From Apilactobacillus ozensis DSM 23829 = JCM 17196 (GTDB lineage: Bacteria > Bacillota > Bacilli > Lactobacillales > Lactobacillaceae), in NCBI RefSeq assembly GCF_001435995.1, contig NZ_AYYQ01000002.1, forward strand, positions 25,061 through 89,060: a stretch of DNA of 64,000 bases, given 5' to 3'. The position numbers and the translations under genes were made by a program. The notes under the pieces were generated by a model, which was not told the DNA's origin, did no database searches, and was given only the letters and a program-made list of their open reading frames with translations. Positions 8,270 to 17,489 of the stretch are shown piece after piece (positions within the stretch are counted from its first letter, which is position 1; the number at the start of each line of letters is the position of its first letter).

Positions 8270-10362
8270 GTGATCATAACAACATGAAAAATATGGATAT
8301 GCATCATGATGCACATCATGAAGAAATGCATCATGAAATCAACATGAATCATTGTGATATGGAATCTATGCACCATGATATGTCTAATCATGGAGATATG
8401 ATGATGCATGGTGGACATATGATGCATATGGGAAATCTTAAAAGAAAATTTTGGGTATCATTGATATTAATGATACCAATTTTACTGATGTCACCAATGA
8501 TGGGCATGCGATTACCATTTCAAATAACCTTTACTGGTTCTGAATATTTAGTAGCCATTTTAAGTACTATATTGTTTTTTTACGGTGGGAAGCCATTCTT
8601 CAGTGGTGCTAAGGGTGAGTTTAGTGCTAAAAAGCCTGGGATGATGGCTTTAATTGCTTTAGGCATAACGGTAGCATATGGATACAGTATTTATGCAGTT
8701 TTAGTGAATAATATTTTTACGAGGCTTGGCCCCGTTAATGACTTTTTCTGGGAACTATCAACCTTAATAGTAATTATGTTGCTTGGGCATCGTATTGAAA
8801 TGAGTTCTGTCAGCAGTGCTGGTTCGGCGGTGAACAGTTTAGCTAAGTTATTGCCTTATAATGCACACCTAGTTAATGATAATCAAGTTTTAGATATTTC
8901 CGTTAATGATATTAAAAATGACCAGGTACTTTTGATTAAGGCTGGTGAAAAAATTCCGGCAGACGGAATCGTGCAAAGTGGCAATACTTTTGTAAATGAG
9001 TCTTTTATTACTGGTGAATCAAATAAGGTAGCTAAAAATGAAGGCGATAAAGTTATCGGTGGTGCCATTAACAGTACTGGTAGCATTAAAATTTTAGTTA
9101 CAGGAACTGGGAATGATGGATATTTATCAAAAGTTATGCAAATGGTTCAAGATGCGCAAAGTGATAAAAGCAATTCTGAAGATTTAGCGAACAAAGTAGC
9201 TGGATATCTATTTTATGCAGCGTTATTAGTAGCTTTAATTGCCTTAATAAGCTGGCTACCTATCAAGGGAATTAGTTTTACTTTGCCAATTGTCGTATCG
9301 GTCTTAATTATTGCCTGTCCGCATGCACTAGGCTTAGCGATTCCATTGATAACTGCTCGGAGTACCAGTATTGCCGCTACTAATGGTTTATTAATTCGCA
9401 ATCGCACCAGTTTGGAAAAAATAAACCAAATTAAGTATGCTTTCATGGATAAAACAGGCACCTTAACTGCTGGTGATTTTAAAGTTAATACGATTGAAAG
9501 TTTTAACGATACAATTTCTGAAACCAAAATTCTACAATTGGCCGCTAGTTTAGAAGCAGAATCTAATCACCCATTAGCGAAGGGAATTGTCGATTTAGCT
9601 AAAAGTAAAGGTATTAAACTTATCAAAGCTGATAATTTACAACAGATAAATGGTGCGGGATTAAGTGCTAATATTGATTCAAATAATTATAAAATAGTTT
9701 CACAAAAATATTTACAGCAAAATGGTTTTAACATTCCTAATCACAATAATAATCCAGAAGATACCGTTAGCTATCTAGTTGAGAATATTGACGTGATTGG
9801 GATAATAACTGAAGGTGATTCAATTAAACCCAGTTCTAAAATGATGATTGATTTTCTAAAGAAGAATCATATAGAACCAATTATGTTAACTGGTGATAAT
9901 AGGAATGCCGCACGTAAAGTAGCCAACATTCTTGGAATCAACCAATATAAATCAGAACTATTACCGGAAAATAAACAAGCAATAGTTAAAGAGTATCAAC
10001 GAACTGGCGATGCTATATTTATCGGTGATGGGATTAATGATGCCCCAAGTCTTAATCAGGCTGACATTGGGATTGCAATTGGTTCGGGAACTGATATTGC
10101 AATTGACTCTGCCGATGTGGTTTTGGTTAACAGTAATCCTAAAGATGTGATTAATTTAATCAGACTAGCTAAAAAAGCACGTCGCAAAATAGTTGAAAAT
10201 TTATGGTGGGGAGCTGGATATAATATTATTGCATTACCTATAGCAGCTGGAATTCTTTATCCATTCGCTGGATTTTTATTAGATCCAATGTTAGGTGCTA
10301 TCTTAATGTCATTAAGCACAGTAATTGTAGCCATTAATGCTATGACTTTAAAAATAAAATAG
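8266..10362 (+). CDS. copB: Copper-translocating P1B-type ATPase, CopB-like
   Basis: About 698 residues from the ATG at 8266, which has GGAGG 7 bases upstream and overlaps the copY stop; a longer frame reaching back to 8245 lacks a ribosome site. The first 60 residues are an extreme His/Met-rich metal-binding segment instead of a CxxC domain. Membrane helix 6 carries CPH (residue about 351), the signature of the CopB subgroup. The TGES actuator motif (about 249), DKTGT with phospho-Asp at about 395, and GDGIND at about 587 are all intact. The pump exports copper ions across the plasma membrane using ATP. A strong terminator closes the two-gene operon. Confidence 0.93.
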   Translation: MSDHNNMKNMDMHHDAHHEEMHHEINMNHCDMESMHHDMSNHGDMMMHGGHMMHMGNLKRKFWVSLILMIPILLMSPMMGMRLPFQITFTGSEYLVAILSTILFFYGGKPFFSGAKGEFSAKKPGMMALIALGITVAYGYSIYAVLVNNIFTRLGPVNDFFWELSTLIVIMLLGHRIEMSSVSSAGSAVNSLAKLLPYNAHLVNDNQVLDISVNDIKNDQVLLIKAGEKIPADGIVQSGNTFVNESFITGESNKVAKNEGDKVIGGAINSTGSIKILVTGTGNDGYLSKVMQMVQDAQSDKSNSEDLANKVAGYLFYAALLVALIALISWLPIKGISFTLPIVVSVLIIACPHALGLAIPLITARSTSIAATNGLLIRNRTSLEKINQIKYAFMDKTGTLTAGDFKVNTIESFNDTISETKILQLAASLEAESNHPLAKGIVDLAKSKGIKLIKADNLQQINGAGLSANIDSNNYKIVSQKYLQQNGFNIPNHNNNPEDTVSYLVENIDVIGIITEGDSIKPSSKMMIDFLKKNHIEPIMLTGDNRNAARKVANILGINQYKSELLPENKQAIVKEYQRTGDAIFIGDGINDAPSLNQADIGIAIGSGTDIAIDSADVVLVNSNPKDVINLIRLAKKARRKIVENLWWGAGYNIIALPIAAGILYPFAGFLLDPMLGAILMSLSTVIVAINAMTLKIK

Positions 10363-10363
10363 T

Positions 10364-10411
10364 AAAAAGGTTATAGCCATATCTGATAAGATAAAGCTAT
10401 AACCTTTTTTG
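10364..10411 (+). terminator. Terminator of the copper operon
   Basis: Stem AAAAAGGTTATAGC/GCTATAACCTTTTT with an 17-base loop and T6. Confidence 0.9.
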
Positions 10412-10427
10412 TAGGAGTACATTTTTT

Positions 10428-11069
10428 ATGAATAAAGTAAATTTGGTCGCTAAATATGTTAACGACAAACTGGCTAATGATAAAACTGGCCATAATATTG
10501 ATCATATTCAAAGAGTTGTTAAAATGGCTAAGTTAATTTTGCAAAGCGAGCCGGCTGCCAACGCACAGCTTACGATTGTATCCGCATATTTACACGATGT
10601 AATTGACGATAAGTTAGTTGATAGTGTTGAAATTGAAAGCTTAAAATTAAGACTATATTTGATTAAATGTGATTTTAGTAATGGTGAAATTGACGACATT
10701 TTTAATATCATTAATAACATGTCTTTTAGCAAAAATTTAAAATTTAAACGAACATTAAGTTTAGAAGGGCAGATTGTTCAAGATGCCGATCGATTAGATG
10801 CGATTGGGGCCATTGGAATTGCGCGAGCTTTTTATTATGGGGGACATTTCGGTGATGTTATTTATGATGAAAATGAGCGACCGCGAACTTTAGAAAACGC
10901 TAAACAGTATCGTAAACACACAACGATTATTAATCATTTCTATGAAAAACTTTTAAAAATATCGCACCAAATGAACACAAAAACCGCTATTGAAATAGCG
11001 GCTCGTCGGACTCAATATATGCAAGATTTTCTAAAAGAATTTAAATTGGAATATAAAGCTAAAAGGTGA
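10428..11069 (+). CDS. HD-domain phosphohydrolase (YedJ-like)
   Basis: 213 residues. Metal ligands of the HD superfamily are visible: His22/His26 (TGHNIDHIQRV), the His56-Asp57 pair (AYLHDVIDD) and the distal Asp in QDADRLDAIGA (119-124). The GAIGIARAF block following the last ligand is typical of the YedJ/YpgQ group of small cytoplasmic HD hydrolases, some of which act on nucleotides or pyrophosphates. The substrate is not known. It starts with GGAG 11 bases upstream of ATG and is convergent with the YbaK gene without a gap. Confidence 0.85.
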   Translation: MNKVNLVAKYVNDKLANDKTGHNIDHIQRVVKMAKLILQSEPAANAQLTIVSAYLHDVIDDKLVDSVEIESLKLRLYLIKCDFSNGEIDDIFNIINNMSFSKNLKFKRTLSLEGQIVQDADRLDAIGAIGIARAFYYGGHFGDVIYDENERPRTLENAKQYRKHTTIINHFYEKLLKISHQMNTKTAIEIAARRTQYMQDFLKEFKLEYKAKR

Positions 11070-11573
11070 TTATTTTTTAATATCCACGAATTTAGCTTTG
11101 GTTAATCTAGCAATTTCAGTAGCATTAACTTTTACTGAACGACCAATTTGACCAGATGAAACAAAAATATCACCTTGTTCTTTGGCTTCATCATCAATAT
11201 AAATTGGATAACCAAATTTTTCATAAATTCCAATAGGCGTATTGGCACCATGTGCGTAACCAGTAGTTTTTAATAAATCTTTTAATGGCACCATGTTAAC
11301 TTTTTTATTTCCCGATTCTTTAGCTAATTTTTTTTCATCTAAATGGGCATCTAGTGGAACCACCCCGACTACTGGACCAGTAGTTTTTCCATTTAAAACT
11401 AATGTTTTATAAATCATATGCTCATCGACAGTATCATCTTTAACATCCATTTGAGCTACATCGCCTTCTTCATGTGTGGGGAAAATGTGCTGCTGGTAAG
11501 GTATTTTATTTTTATCTAAAATTTGTTCTACTAGCGTTTTATGAATGTTATTTTTCTTTTTCTTTTTTGACAT
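11070..11573 (-). CDS. ybaK: YbaK/EbsC-family Cys-tRNA(Pro) deacylase
   Basis: 167 residues. After a lysine-rich start (KKKKKNN), the protein matches the YbaK/ProX editing fold: residues THEEGDVAQM, IYKTLVLNGKTTGPVVGVVPLDAHLDEKKLA and the C-terminal GYAHGANTPIGIYEKFGYPIYID and GDIFVSSGQIGRSVKVNA. YbaK hydrolyses mischarged Cys-tRNA(Pro) in trans. GAGGTGA lies before the ATG. It stands alone between convergent and divergent neighbours. Confidence 0.9.
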   Translation of the reverse strand: MSKKKKKNNIHKTLVEQILDKNKIPYQQHIFPTHEEGDVAQMDVKDDTVDEHMIYKTLVLNGKTTGPVVGVVPLDAHLDEKKLAKESGNKKVNMVPLKDLLKTTGYAHGANTPIGIYEKFGYPIYIDDEAKEQGDIFVSSGQIGRSVKVNATEIARLTKAKFVDIKK

Positions 11574-11695
11574 TCAAACTCACCTCATTTGTTATTTTAT
11601 CATAATCACATCGGTGTCTATAAATATTGAAAACGTAAATATAAAAATCTGTTATACTTTATTTGTAAATTTATAGTGCGATTTGAGGAGAAAAT

Positions 11696-12424
11696 ATGGC
11701 AGATTTAGTTTATCGAAAGGTCATGCATGATTTAAAGCAAAAAATTATTGCAAATGCTTTTCCAAACAAACGATTGCCTGATGAGCGAAGCCTTAGTGAA
11801 CAGTATTCAGTCAGTCGTAGTTCAATAAAGCGTGCTTTGAAGATTTTGGCGGATCAAGGAATTATTTTTAAAAAACGTGGTTCAGGAACTTTCATTAACC
11901 CGCTATTTATGAAAAACAAAACTATTTTTCATTATGAAGGTTCCAATCTAGGGATAACCGACAGTTTAAAAAGCCAAGGGATGACCCCTAAAATAAAATT
12001 GTTGAGTTTCAAAGTAGTTCCTGCAAGTGAAGAATTACAACAAGATTTATTTCTATCAAAGGGTGACTTTGTTTATGAAATAAAGCGTTTACGTTCTTTT
12101 GATAATCAACCGTTTATGATTGAAACTGGTTATATCCCAATAAAAATAGCCCCAGAATTATCTCAAGAGATAGTCTCAGGCTCTATTTTTAATTATATCG
12201 AAGAAAAGATGCATAAGCGGGTAACTCGTTCTTTTCTTTCAATTTTGGCTAGTCCTTCTAATAAAGAAGATCAAAAACTGTTAGATTTATCAGCAAATGA
12301 ACCGGTTGGTATTATGGAAGGAATCTTTTTTCTAGATGATGGAACTCCCTTCGAAGTTTCTAATATGCGATTACATTATAAATATTTAAGATATAACACT
12401 TTTGTAATGTTAGATGATTATTAA
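11696..12424 (+). CDS. GntR-family regulator, HutC/UTRA type
   Basis: 242 residues. Residues 4-70 are a GntR winged helix (RLPDERSLSEQYSVSRSSIK). Residues about 90-235 form the UTRA effector domain (SQGMTPKIKLLSFKVVPASEE, IKRLRSFDNQPFMIETGYIP, EGIFFLDDGTPFEVSNMRLHYKY), which usually binds a sugar phosphate or amino-sugar phosphate. GAGGAG precedes the ATG. It lies immediately upstream of the phosphoketolase gene in the same direction, so it is a natural candidate regulator of that gene. That is inference; the spacer contains related ATTGGAC elements that could be its sites. Confidence 0.85.
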   Translation: MADLVYRKVMHDLKQKIIANAFPNKRLPDERSLSEQYSVSRSSIKRALKILADQGIIFKKRGSGTFINPLFMKNKTIFHYEGSNLGITDSLKSQGMTPKIKLLSFKVVPASEELQQDLFLSKGDFVYEIKRLRSFDNQPFMIETGYIPIKIAPELSQEIVSGSIFNYIEEKMHKRVTRSFLSILASPSNKEDQKLLDLSANEPVGIMEGIFFLDDGTPFEVSNMRLHYKYLRYNTFVMLDDY

Positions 12425-12447
12425 AAAAATGCAAAAACAATTAAAAA

Positions 12448-12535
12448 AATTGGACTATTTACGCTCAATCGTTCATAATAGTCTCGATAATTAAGATGAT
12501 TGGCGTGTAATGTGGTAATTGGACCGTATCAATTA
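12448..12535 (+). promoter_or_regulatory. Candidate operator elements upstream of the phosphoketolase gene
   Basis: AATTGGAC occurs at 12448-12455 and again at 12517-12524. The second copy is part of an inverted repeat TAATTG (12516-12521) ... CAATTA (12530-12535), and the first has a matching CAAT about 10 bases downstream. They lie between the GntR gene and the phosphoketolase promoter, upstream of its -35 box. An operator role is inferred from position and symmetry only. Confidence 0.35.
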
Positions 12536-12544
12536 TTAAAAAGG

Positions 12545-12572
12545 TTGACTTTTTATGAAAACCCTTTATCAT
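12545..12572 (+). promoter_or_regulatory. Promoter of the phosphoketolase gene
   Basis: TTGACT (12545-12550), 16-base spacer, TATCAT (12567-12572), about 90 bases upstream of the start codon. The long leader and strong AAAGGAG ribosome site fit a highly expressed gene. Confidence 0.65.
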
Positions 12573-12662
12573 ATTCATTGTAAACAAACTGCTGGGTCAA
12601 CTAGTAGTTTTGCTAATCATTATTAATTTCAATAGTATTTTCAATAAAAGGAGTGTTAATTA

Positions 12663-15053
12663 ATGGCAGAAGATTTTGATTCCAAAGCATATTTGGAACA
12701 ATTAGACAAATACTGGCGTACTGCTAACTACTTATCAGTAGGTCAATTATATCTAAAGAAAAACCCATTATTAAAGACAAAATTAACATCAGATGACGTT
12801 AAAGTTAAACCTATAGGTCACTGGGGTACTATCGTATCTCAAAACTTTATCTACGCTCACTTGAATAGAGCTATCAACAAGTACAACTTGAACATGTTCT
12901 ACATCGAAGGTTCAGGTCACGGTGGCCAAGTTATGGTTTCCAACTCATACATTGATGGCAGTTACTCAGACATTTACCCTAACATCTCACAAGATGAAGA
13001 AGGTATGGCTAGATTATTCAAACAATTCTCATTCCCTGGTGGAGTTGCATCACATGCTGCCCCTGAAACTCCAGGCTCAATTCATGAAGGTGGAGAATTA
13101 GGTTACTCACTATCACACGGTGTTGGTGCTATCCTTGATAATCCAGACGTAATTGCTGCTGTTGAAATTGGTGATGGTGAAGCTGAAAGTGGCCCTCTAG
13201 CTGCTAGTTGGTTCTCTGACAAATTCATCAACCCTGTTACTGATGGTGCTGTTTTACCTATCATTAACATGAACGGTTTCAAGATTTCTAACCCTACTAT
13301 TATGTCACGTATGAGTGATGAAGAATTATCAGATTACTTCAAGGGTATGGGCTGGAAAGCTTACTTCGTTGAAAACGAAGAAGATTTCGATGACCACATG
13401 GCTTACCACGAAAAAATGGCTAAAGTTATGGATCAAGTTATTCCAGAAATCAAAGCTATTCAAAAGAATGCTCGTGAAAACGAAACTGCTGAAACTGCTA
13501 CAGAACCAGTATGGCCAATGATTGTTCTTAGAACACCAAAAGGTTGGACTGGTCCTAAGTTGGACTTAGATGGTCAACCAATTGAAAATTCATTCCGTGC
13601 TCACCAAATTCCACTTCCTGTATCAAGCGACAACATGGAACATGCTGACTTGCTTGTTAAGTGGTTAAAATCATACAAGCCAGAAGAATTATTCAATGAC
13701 GACGCTACTATTAAAGACGATATCAAGGCATTAGCACCTAAGGGTGACCAACGTATGTCTGTTAACCCAATTACAAATGGTGGTATCGATCCTAAGCCAT
13801 TAGTATTACCTGACTACAAGAAGTTTGCTGTTGAAATCAAGACACCAGGTGAAACTATTGCTGAAGATATGAGTGTATGGTCAAACTGGTTGGGTGCTGT
13901 TATGGAAGCAAACCCTAACAACTTCCGTGCCTTTGGTCCTGACGAATCAATGTCAAACCGTTTGTACGGTGTGTTCAATGAAACTAACCGTCAATGGATG
14001 GAAGACATTATGGAACCTAATGACCAATATGTTGCTCATTCAGGTCGTTTAATCGATTCACAATTATCTGAACACCAAGATGAAGGTTGGTTAGAAGGTT
14101 ACGTTCTAACTGGTCGTCACGGTTTCTTCGCAACTTACGAAGCCTTCGGTCGTGTTGTAGATTCAATGTTAACTCAACACTTCAAGTGGTTACGTAAAGC
14201 TGCTGACCAAAAATGGAGAAGAAAGTACCCATCATTGAACTTTGTTGATACTTCAACTGTATTCCAACAAGATCACAATGGTTACACTCACCAAGATCCA
14301 GGTATGTTAACTCACTTGGCTGAAAAGAAACCTGAATTCATTCGTGAATACTTACCATCTGATGCTAATACTTTATTAGCTGTTGGTAACGTTGCTTTTG
14401 CTAGTCAAGAAAAGATTAACTTAATCGTTACTTCAAAACACCCACGTCCACAATGGTTCTCAATTGAAGAAGCTACTAACTTAGTTAACAATGGTTTAGG
14501 CTACGTTGACTGGGCTTCAACTGACCAAGGTCAAGAACCAGACGTTGTTATGGCTTCTGCAGGTACTGAACCTACTTGGGAAACTCTTGCTGCAATTTCA
14601 ATCTTGCACGAAGAATTCCCAGAAATGAAGATCAGATACATCAACGTTGTTGACTTCTTGAAACTACGTTCTCCTAAGGTTGACCCTCGTGGTTTAACTG
14701 ACGAAGAATTTGACCGTCTATTTACAACTGACAAACCTGTTGTATTTGCATTCCACGGTTTCGAAGGTCTAGTTAAAGATGTATTCTTCGATCGTCACAA
14801 CCATAACTTACACGTTCATGGTTACCGTGAAAACGGTGATATCACTACACCATTTGACATGCGTGTATTGAATCAATTAGATCGTTTCGACTTAGCTAAA
14901 GAAGTTGTTAACGACATTCCAGAATACTCAGTTAAGGGTGCTTCATTCGTACAACGTATGAACGACATGATTGACAAGCACAATGCTTACATTCGTGAAG
15001 TTGGTACTGACTTACCAGAAGTTAACGCTTGGCAATGGAAACCATTGAAGTAA
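12663..15053 (+). CDS. xpkA: Xylulose-5-phosphate/fructose-6-phosphate phosphoketolase
   Basis: 796 residues, full family length. The thiamine diphosphate enzyme splits xylulose-5-phosphate (and often fructose-6-phosphate) with phosphate into acetyl phosphate plus glyceraldehyde-3-phosphate (or erythrose-4-phosphate); it is the key step of heterolactic fermentation. Signature regions are visible: IEGSGHGGQ (81-89), [20 protein letters not shown], and the TPP/Mg motif [11 protein letters not shown] (170-180). The C-terminal half has [18 protein letters not shown] and [12 protein letters not shown]. Codon use is clearly more biased than in the neighbours (for example GGT, AAC, GAA, CGT), consistent with very high expression. 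It is monocistronic with its own promoter and terminator. Confidence 0.97.
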   Translation: MAEDFDSKAYLEQLDKYWRTANYLSVGQLYLKKNPLLKTKLTSDDVKVKPIGHWGTIVSQNFIYAHLNRAINKYNLNMFYIEGSGHGGQVMVSNSYIDGSYSDIYPNISQDEEGMARLFKQFSFPGGVASHAAPETPGSIHEGGELGYSLSHGVGAILDNPDVIAAVEIGDGEAESGPLAASWFSDKFINPVTDGAVLPIINMNGFKISNPTIMSRMSDEELSDYFKGMGWKAYFVENEEDFDDHMAYHEKMAKVMDQVIPEIKAIQKNARENETAETATEPVWPMIVLRTPKGWTGPKLDLDGQPIENSFRAHQIPLPVSSDNMEHADLLVKWLKSYKPEELFNDDATIKDDIKALAPKGDQRMSVNPITNGGIDPKPLVLPDYKKFAVEIKTPGETIAEDMSVWSNWLGAVMEANPNNFRAFGPDESMSNRLYGVFNETNRQWMEDIMEPNDQYVAHSGRLIDSQLSEHQDEGWLEGYVLTGRHGFFATYEAFGRVVDSMLTQHFKWLRKAADQKWRRKYPSLNFVDTSTVFQQDHNGYTHQDPGMLTHLAEKKPEFIREYLPSDANTLLAVGNVAFASQEKINLIVTSKHPRPQWFSIEEATNLVNNGLGYVDWASTDQGQEPDVVMASAGTEPTWETLAAISILHEEFPEMKIRYINVVDFLKLRSPKVDPRGLTDEEFDRLFTTDKPVVFAFHGFEGLVKDVFFDRHNHNLHVHGYRENGDITTPFDMRVLNQLDRFDLAKEVVNDIPEYSVKGASFVQRMNDMIDKHNAYIREVGTDLPEVNAWQWKPLK

Positions 15054-15076
15054 TTTAATTATTTCAATGAAATATG

Positions 15077-15114
15077 AAAAAGACTTGCTCAAATATTTGA
15101 GCAAGCCTTTTTTG
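15077..15114 (+). terminator. Terminator of the phosphoketolase gene
   Basis: Stem CTTGCTCAAAT/ATTTGAGCAAG followed by CC and T6. Confidence 0.9.
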
Positions 15115-15133
15115 TTTACATTTATTTACTATA

Positions 15134-15168
15134 AAAATAAAAGGACTGTAGTTTTACAGTCCTTTATT
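15134..15168 (-). terminator. Terminator of the rbsKD operon
   Basis: Perfect stem AAAGGACTGTA/TACAGTCCTTT with a 4-base loop; on the minus strand it is followed by TTATTTTTA. Confidence 0.85.
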
Positions 15169-15181
15169 GTTTACATTTAAA

Positions 15182-15604
15182 TTATTTTATGGCTTCACCA
15201 ATAAAATCAACATTTGATTCTAAAACTATATTAGAGTAAGGGGTGATTTCTCCGGTTCTTACACTTGCGATGTTATTAGAACTATGACACATGTTTTTAA
15301 GTTCTTCGTGTGATACCCATTCAATATCTACATCGTCGTCTAGAAGTTTCATGATGTTTTCTAGTTGTTTAGGATTTTTGGTTTTAATTTCTTGTGCTAA
15401 ATATACTTTTTGAACTTTCATTTCGGATAAAGTGGCTTTTAAAACGTCAATAAACTTGGGTAAGCCTCTGACTACTGAAAGATCTATTTTCCTACCATCA
15501 TTTTTAATTGGTAATCCGCAGTCTCCAATTGTTAGCCACTGTGTATGTCCAATTTGAGATATAGCTTCGGATAATTTAGTGTTTAACAAGTTGGTTTTTC
15601 GCAT
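15182..15604 (-). CDS. rbsD: D-ribose pyranase
   Basis: 140 residues. RbsD interconverts the pyranose and furanose forms of D-ribose so that ribokinase gets its preferred form. The catalytic His20 lies in IGHTQWLTIGDCGLPI, a clear family signature, and the C-terminal SVRTGEITPYSNIVLESNV is also conserved. The gene overlaps the end of rbsK by 29 bases, so the pair is tightly coupled. No ribose transporter gene is adjacent, so ribose may enter by another carrier or come from nucleosides (a nucleoside hydrolase is encoded at 28 kb). Confidence 0.93.
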   Translation of the reverse strand: MRKTNLLNTKLSEAISQIGHTQWLTIGDCGLPIKNDGRKIDLSVVRGLPKFIDVLKATLSEMKVQKVYLAQEIKTKNPKQLENIMKLLDDDVDIEWVSHEELKNMCHSSNNIASVRTGEITPYSNIVLESNVDFIGEAIK

Positions 15605-16550
15605 TATTAAACACCTCCATATTTCTACCTAATACTACTAATACTTCGCTTTCCGAAGGGATACTAGGTTGGGCACCGTTTCTTGATACAGTGATTGAAG
15701 ATGCTGCAGTTGCATATTCCATAGACTCTTTCAAGTTTGACATGTCATGATTTAATCTAGTTGCCATGGCGCCAATAAAAGTATCGCCAGCAGCTGTTGT
15801 ATCAACTACTTTAGAATCAATTATAGGAACTATACCATTTTCACCGTTAGCGTTCATGTAAAATGAACCTCTAGCTCCTAAAGTAATAATAACTTGTTTA
15901 ATTCCGTCATTGAAATAATAGTTAGCATTTCGTATTAAATTATCAAAATTATCGGCTTGAATTCCAGTTAGAAGGTATGTTTCATGTTCATTAGGAGTTA
16001 TCATGTCAGTATTTTGAAGTAATTCTTCAGGTAATCCACCTTTTTCTGGCATTGGAGCTGGATTTAAAATTGTTTTGACACCATATTTTTTCGCAATTTT
16101 GAATGCCTCAATAACTGCGTCGATTGGTATTTCTAATTGAGCAATAATAAAATCTGAATTTTTAATGACTTCTTCGTTCTTTAAGACATCTACTGGGGTA
16201 ATATCTATATTTGCACCACCATAAATATGAATTATGTTATCACCAGTTTCTTCAGAAACCGTGATATATGCTTGGCCAGTTTGTTCTTTTTCTGAACGCA
16301 TAACGTTACTAGTAACTAAGTTCTTTACTTTCATATTTTTTTCTATATTAAATTCTTTGCCTACTTTGGTTAAAATAATTGTTTTGGCATTTGATCTAGC
16401 CGTTGCAACTGCTTGGTTTAGTCCTTTTCCACCCATTGCTTCTACTATGTGACTATTAGTTTTTAAAGTTTCGCCACTTTTTGCAAATCTAGGAACTTTT
16501 ATAACTTTATCAATGTTTGTTGAGCCTAAAACCGTAATAGTTTTTGTCAT
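15576..16550 (-). CDS. rbsK: Ribokinase
   Basis: About 324 residues from the ATG at 16550; a GTG 42 bases upstream is in frame but would add MKYLTIYFWKLVLF, which does not belong to the fold. PfkB family: N-terminal substrate motif VLGSTNIDKVIKVPRFAKSG, GGKGLNQAVATAR, and C-terminal anion hole and base DTTAAGDTFIGAMA with the catalytic Asp in GD. It phosphorylates D-ribose to ribose-5-phosphate, which the divergent rpiA product converts to ribulose-5-phosphate. Weak GGAAG lies upstream of the ATG. Expression is probably controlled by the cre and palindromes in the rbsK/rpiA spacer. Confidence 0.92.
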   Translation of the reverse strand: MTKTITVLGSTNIDKVIKVPRFAKSGETLKTNSHIVEAMGGKGLNQAVATARSNAKTIILTKVGKEFNIEKNMKVKNLVTSNVMRSEKEQTGQAYITVSEETGDNIIHIYGGANIDITPVDVLKNEEVIKNSDFIIAQLEIPIDAVIEAFKIAKKYGVKTILNPAPMPEKGGLPEELLQNTDMITPNEHETYLLTGIQADNFDNLIRNANYYFNDGIKQVIITLGARGSFYMNANGENGIVPIIDSKVVDTTAAGDTFIGAMATRLNHDMSNLKESMEYATAASSITVSRNGAQPSIPSESEVLVVLGRNMEVFNNAKNQLVKH

Positions 16551-16578
16551 AAATAAAACCAGCTTCCAAAAGTATATT

Positions 16579-16597
16579 GTTAAGTATTTCACTTAAC
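16579..16597. promoter_or_regulatory. Short palindrome near the rbsK start (candidate operator)
   Basis: GTTAAGT/ACTTAAC arms around ATTTC. It shares the TTTCACTT core with the large palindrome at 16657-16692, suggesting two sites for one regulator in the divergent promoter region. Confidence 0.4.
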
Positions 16598-16642
16598 CTA
16601 AAAACAATATACAACAGTATTTAACGTTTGTAAAGAGTTTTA

Positions 16643-16656
16643 TGAAAACGTTTGCA
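16643..16656. promoter_or_regulatory. cre site (CcpA catabolite control)
   Basis: TGAAAACGTTTGCA matches the cre consensus TGWAARCGYTWNCW at every position. It lies between divergent rbsK and rpiA, so glucose repression of ribose use through CcpA/HPr-Ser-P is expected. An RbsR-type LacI repressor binding here is an alternative. Confidence 0.75.
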
Positions 16657-16692
16657 AAATTAATCAAGTGAAACTTTTCACTTGATTAATTT
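16657..16692. promoter_or_regulatory. Perfect 17-bp-arm palindrome, candidate operator of rpiA/rbsK
   Basis: AAATTAATCAAGTGAAA at 16657-16673 and its exact reverse complement at 16676-16692, two bases apart. The right arm includes TTGATT (16682-16687), which with TAGTAT (16705-16710) at 17-base spacing forms a plausible rpiA promoter. A protein bound here would cover the -35. It has no T run and is next to a cre, so an operator is more likely than a terminator. Confidence 0.6.
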
Positions 16693-16747
16693 GAAGATTA
16701 GTATAGTATTTTAGTTGAGTTAATTTTATAGTTTTTGGGGTGATTTT

Positions 16748-17446
16748 ATGAATGTTGAAAAGAATCAAGCTGCTCAAATGGCCGTTAAAAAAATAGTTAA
16801 TAATTCTGTGGTAGGATTAGGTTCTGGTTCTACAGCTTCCATTTTTATTGAATTACTTGCTAAACGAGTTAAAGCAGAACATATGAATGTAGTTTGTGTT
16901 GCTACTTCTATTAAATCTGCAGAGCTAGGTTCTAAATTAGGACTAGACGTAGTTGATATTGATGATGTAGAGTCGATTGATGTAACCGTTGATGGAGCTG
17001 ATGAAGTTGATGCTAATTTAAATGGTATAAAGGGTGGAGGAGCAGCGCTACTGTTCGAAAAAATAGTCGCTAGTAAATCTAAATATAACATTTGGATAGT
17101 TGATTCTAGTAAATTTCATAATAAGCTAGGCAAGTTTAAGTTACCGATTGAAGTTATAAAATTTGGCTCTCAGCGCATATTTGATAGTTTACAAGAAATG
17201 GGCTTGAATCCTACTTATCGTTTAAATGATGATTATACTAGACTTTTAACTGACTCTCATAACTATATTATTGATGTTGATATAAATAAGTTTAAAAATT
17301 TAAATTCATTATCCAGAAAAATTGAAGGCATGGTAGGCGTAGTGGAACATGGCTTATTCCTAAATGTGTGTGACGAATTACTTATTGGCGGATTAAATAA
17401 AGATATAAGAAGATCAAAATTATCTAAAGGTCTCGTTTTAAACTAA
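16748..17446 (+). CDS. rpiA: Ribose-5-phosphate isomerase A
   Basis: 232 residues. Family motifs are intact: phosphate-binding GLGSGSTA (23-30), DGADEVD (82-88), KGGGAA (95-100) and the C-terminal GMVGVVEHGLFLNVCDELLIGG. It interconverts ribose-5-phosphate and ribulose-5-phosphate, linking RbsK and nucleoside salvage to the phosphoketolase pathway. GGGGTG lies before the ATG. It is divergent from rbsK across a 197-base control region. Confidence 0.95.
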   Translation: MNVEKNQAAQMAVKKIVNNSVVGLGSGSTASIFIELLAKRVKAEHMNVVCVATSIKSAELGSKLGLDVVDIDDVESIDVTVDGADEVDANLNGIKGGGAALLFEKIVASKSKYNIWIVDSSKFHNKLGKFKLPIEVIKFGSQRIFDSLQEMGLNPTYRLNDDYTRLLTDSHNYIIDVDINKFKNLNSLSRKIEGMVGVVEHGLFLNVCDELLIGGLNKDIRRSKLSKGLVLN

Positions 17447-17451
17447 AGCAA

Positions 17452-17489
17452 AAATGAAGATAGTCTTAAATAAGATTATCTTCATTTAT
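17452..17489. terminator. Bidirectional terminator
   Basis: A 17-bp stem (one G-T pair) beginning AAATGAAGATAGTCTTA, between convergent rpiA and the pseudouridine synthase gene. Confidence 0.8.

Noticed and set aside
8038..8427. Minus-strand open frame rich in His and Met
   Set aside because: It is the antisense shadow of copY and of the His/Met-rich start of copB; ATG/CAT-rich codons read as His/Met on both strands.
16657..16692. Palindrome read as a terminator
   Set aside because: No T run follows on either strand and no gene ends here; it lies between divergent genes next to a cre and overlapping a -35, so an operator is more likely.
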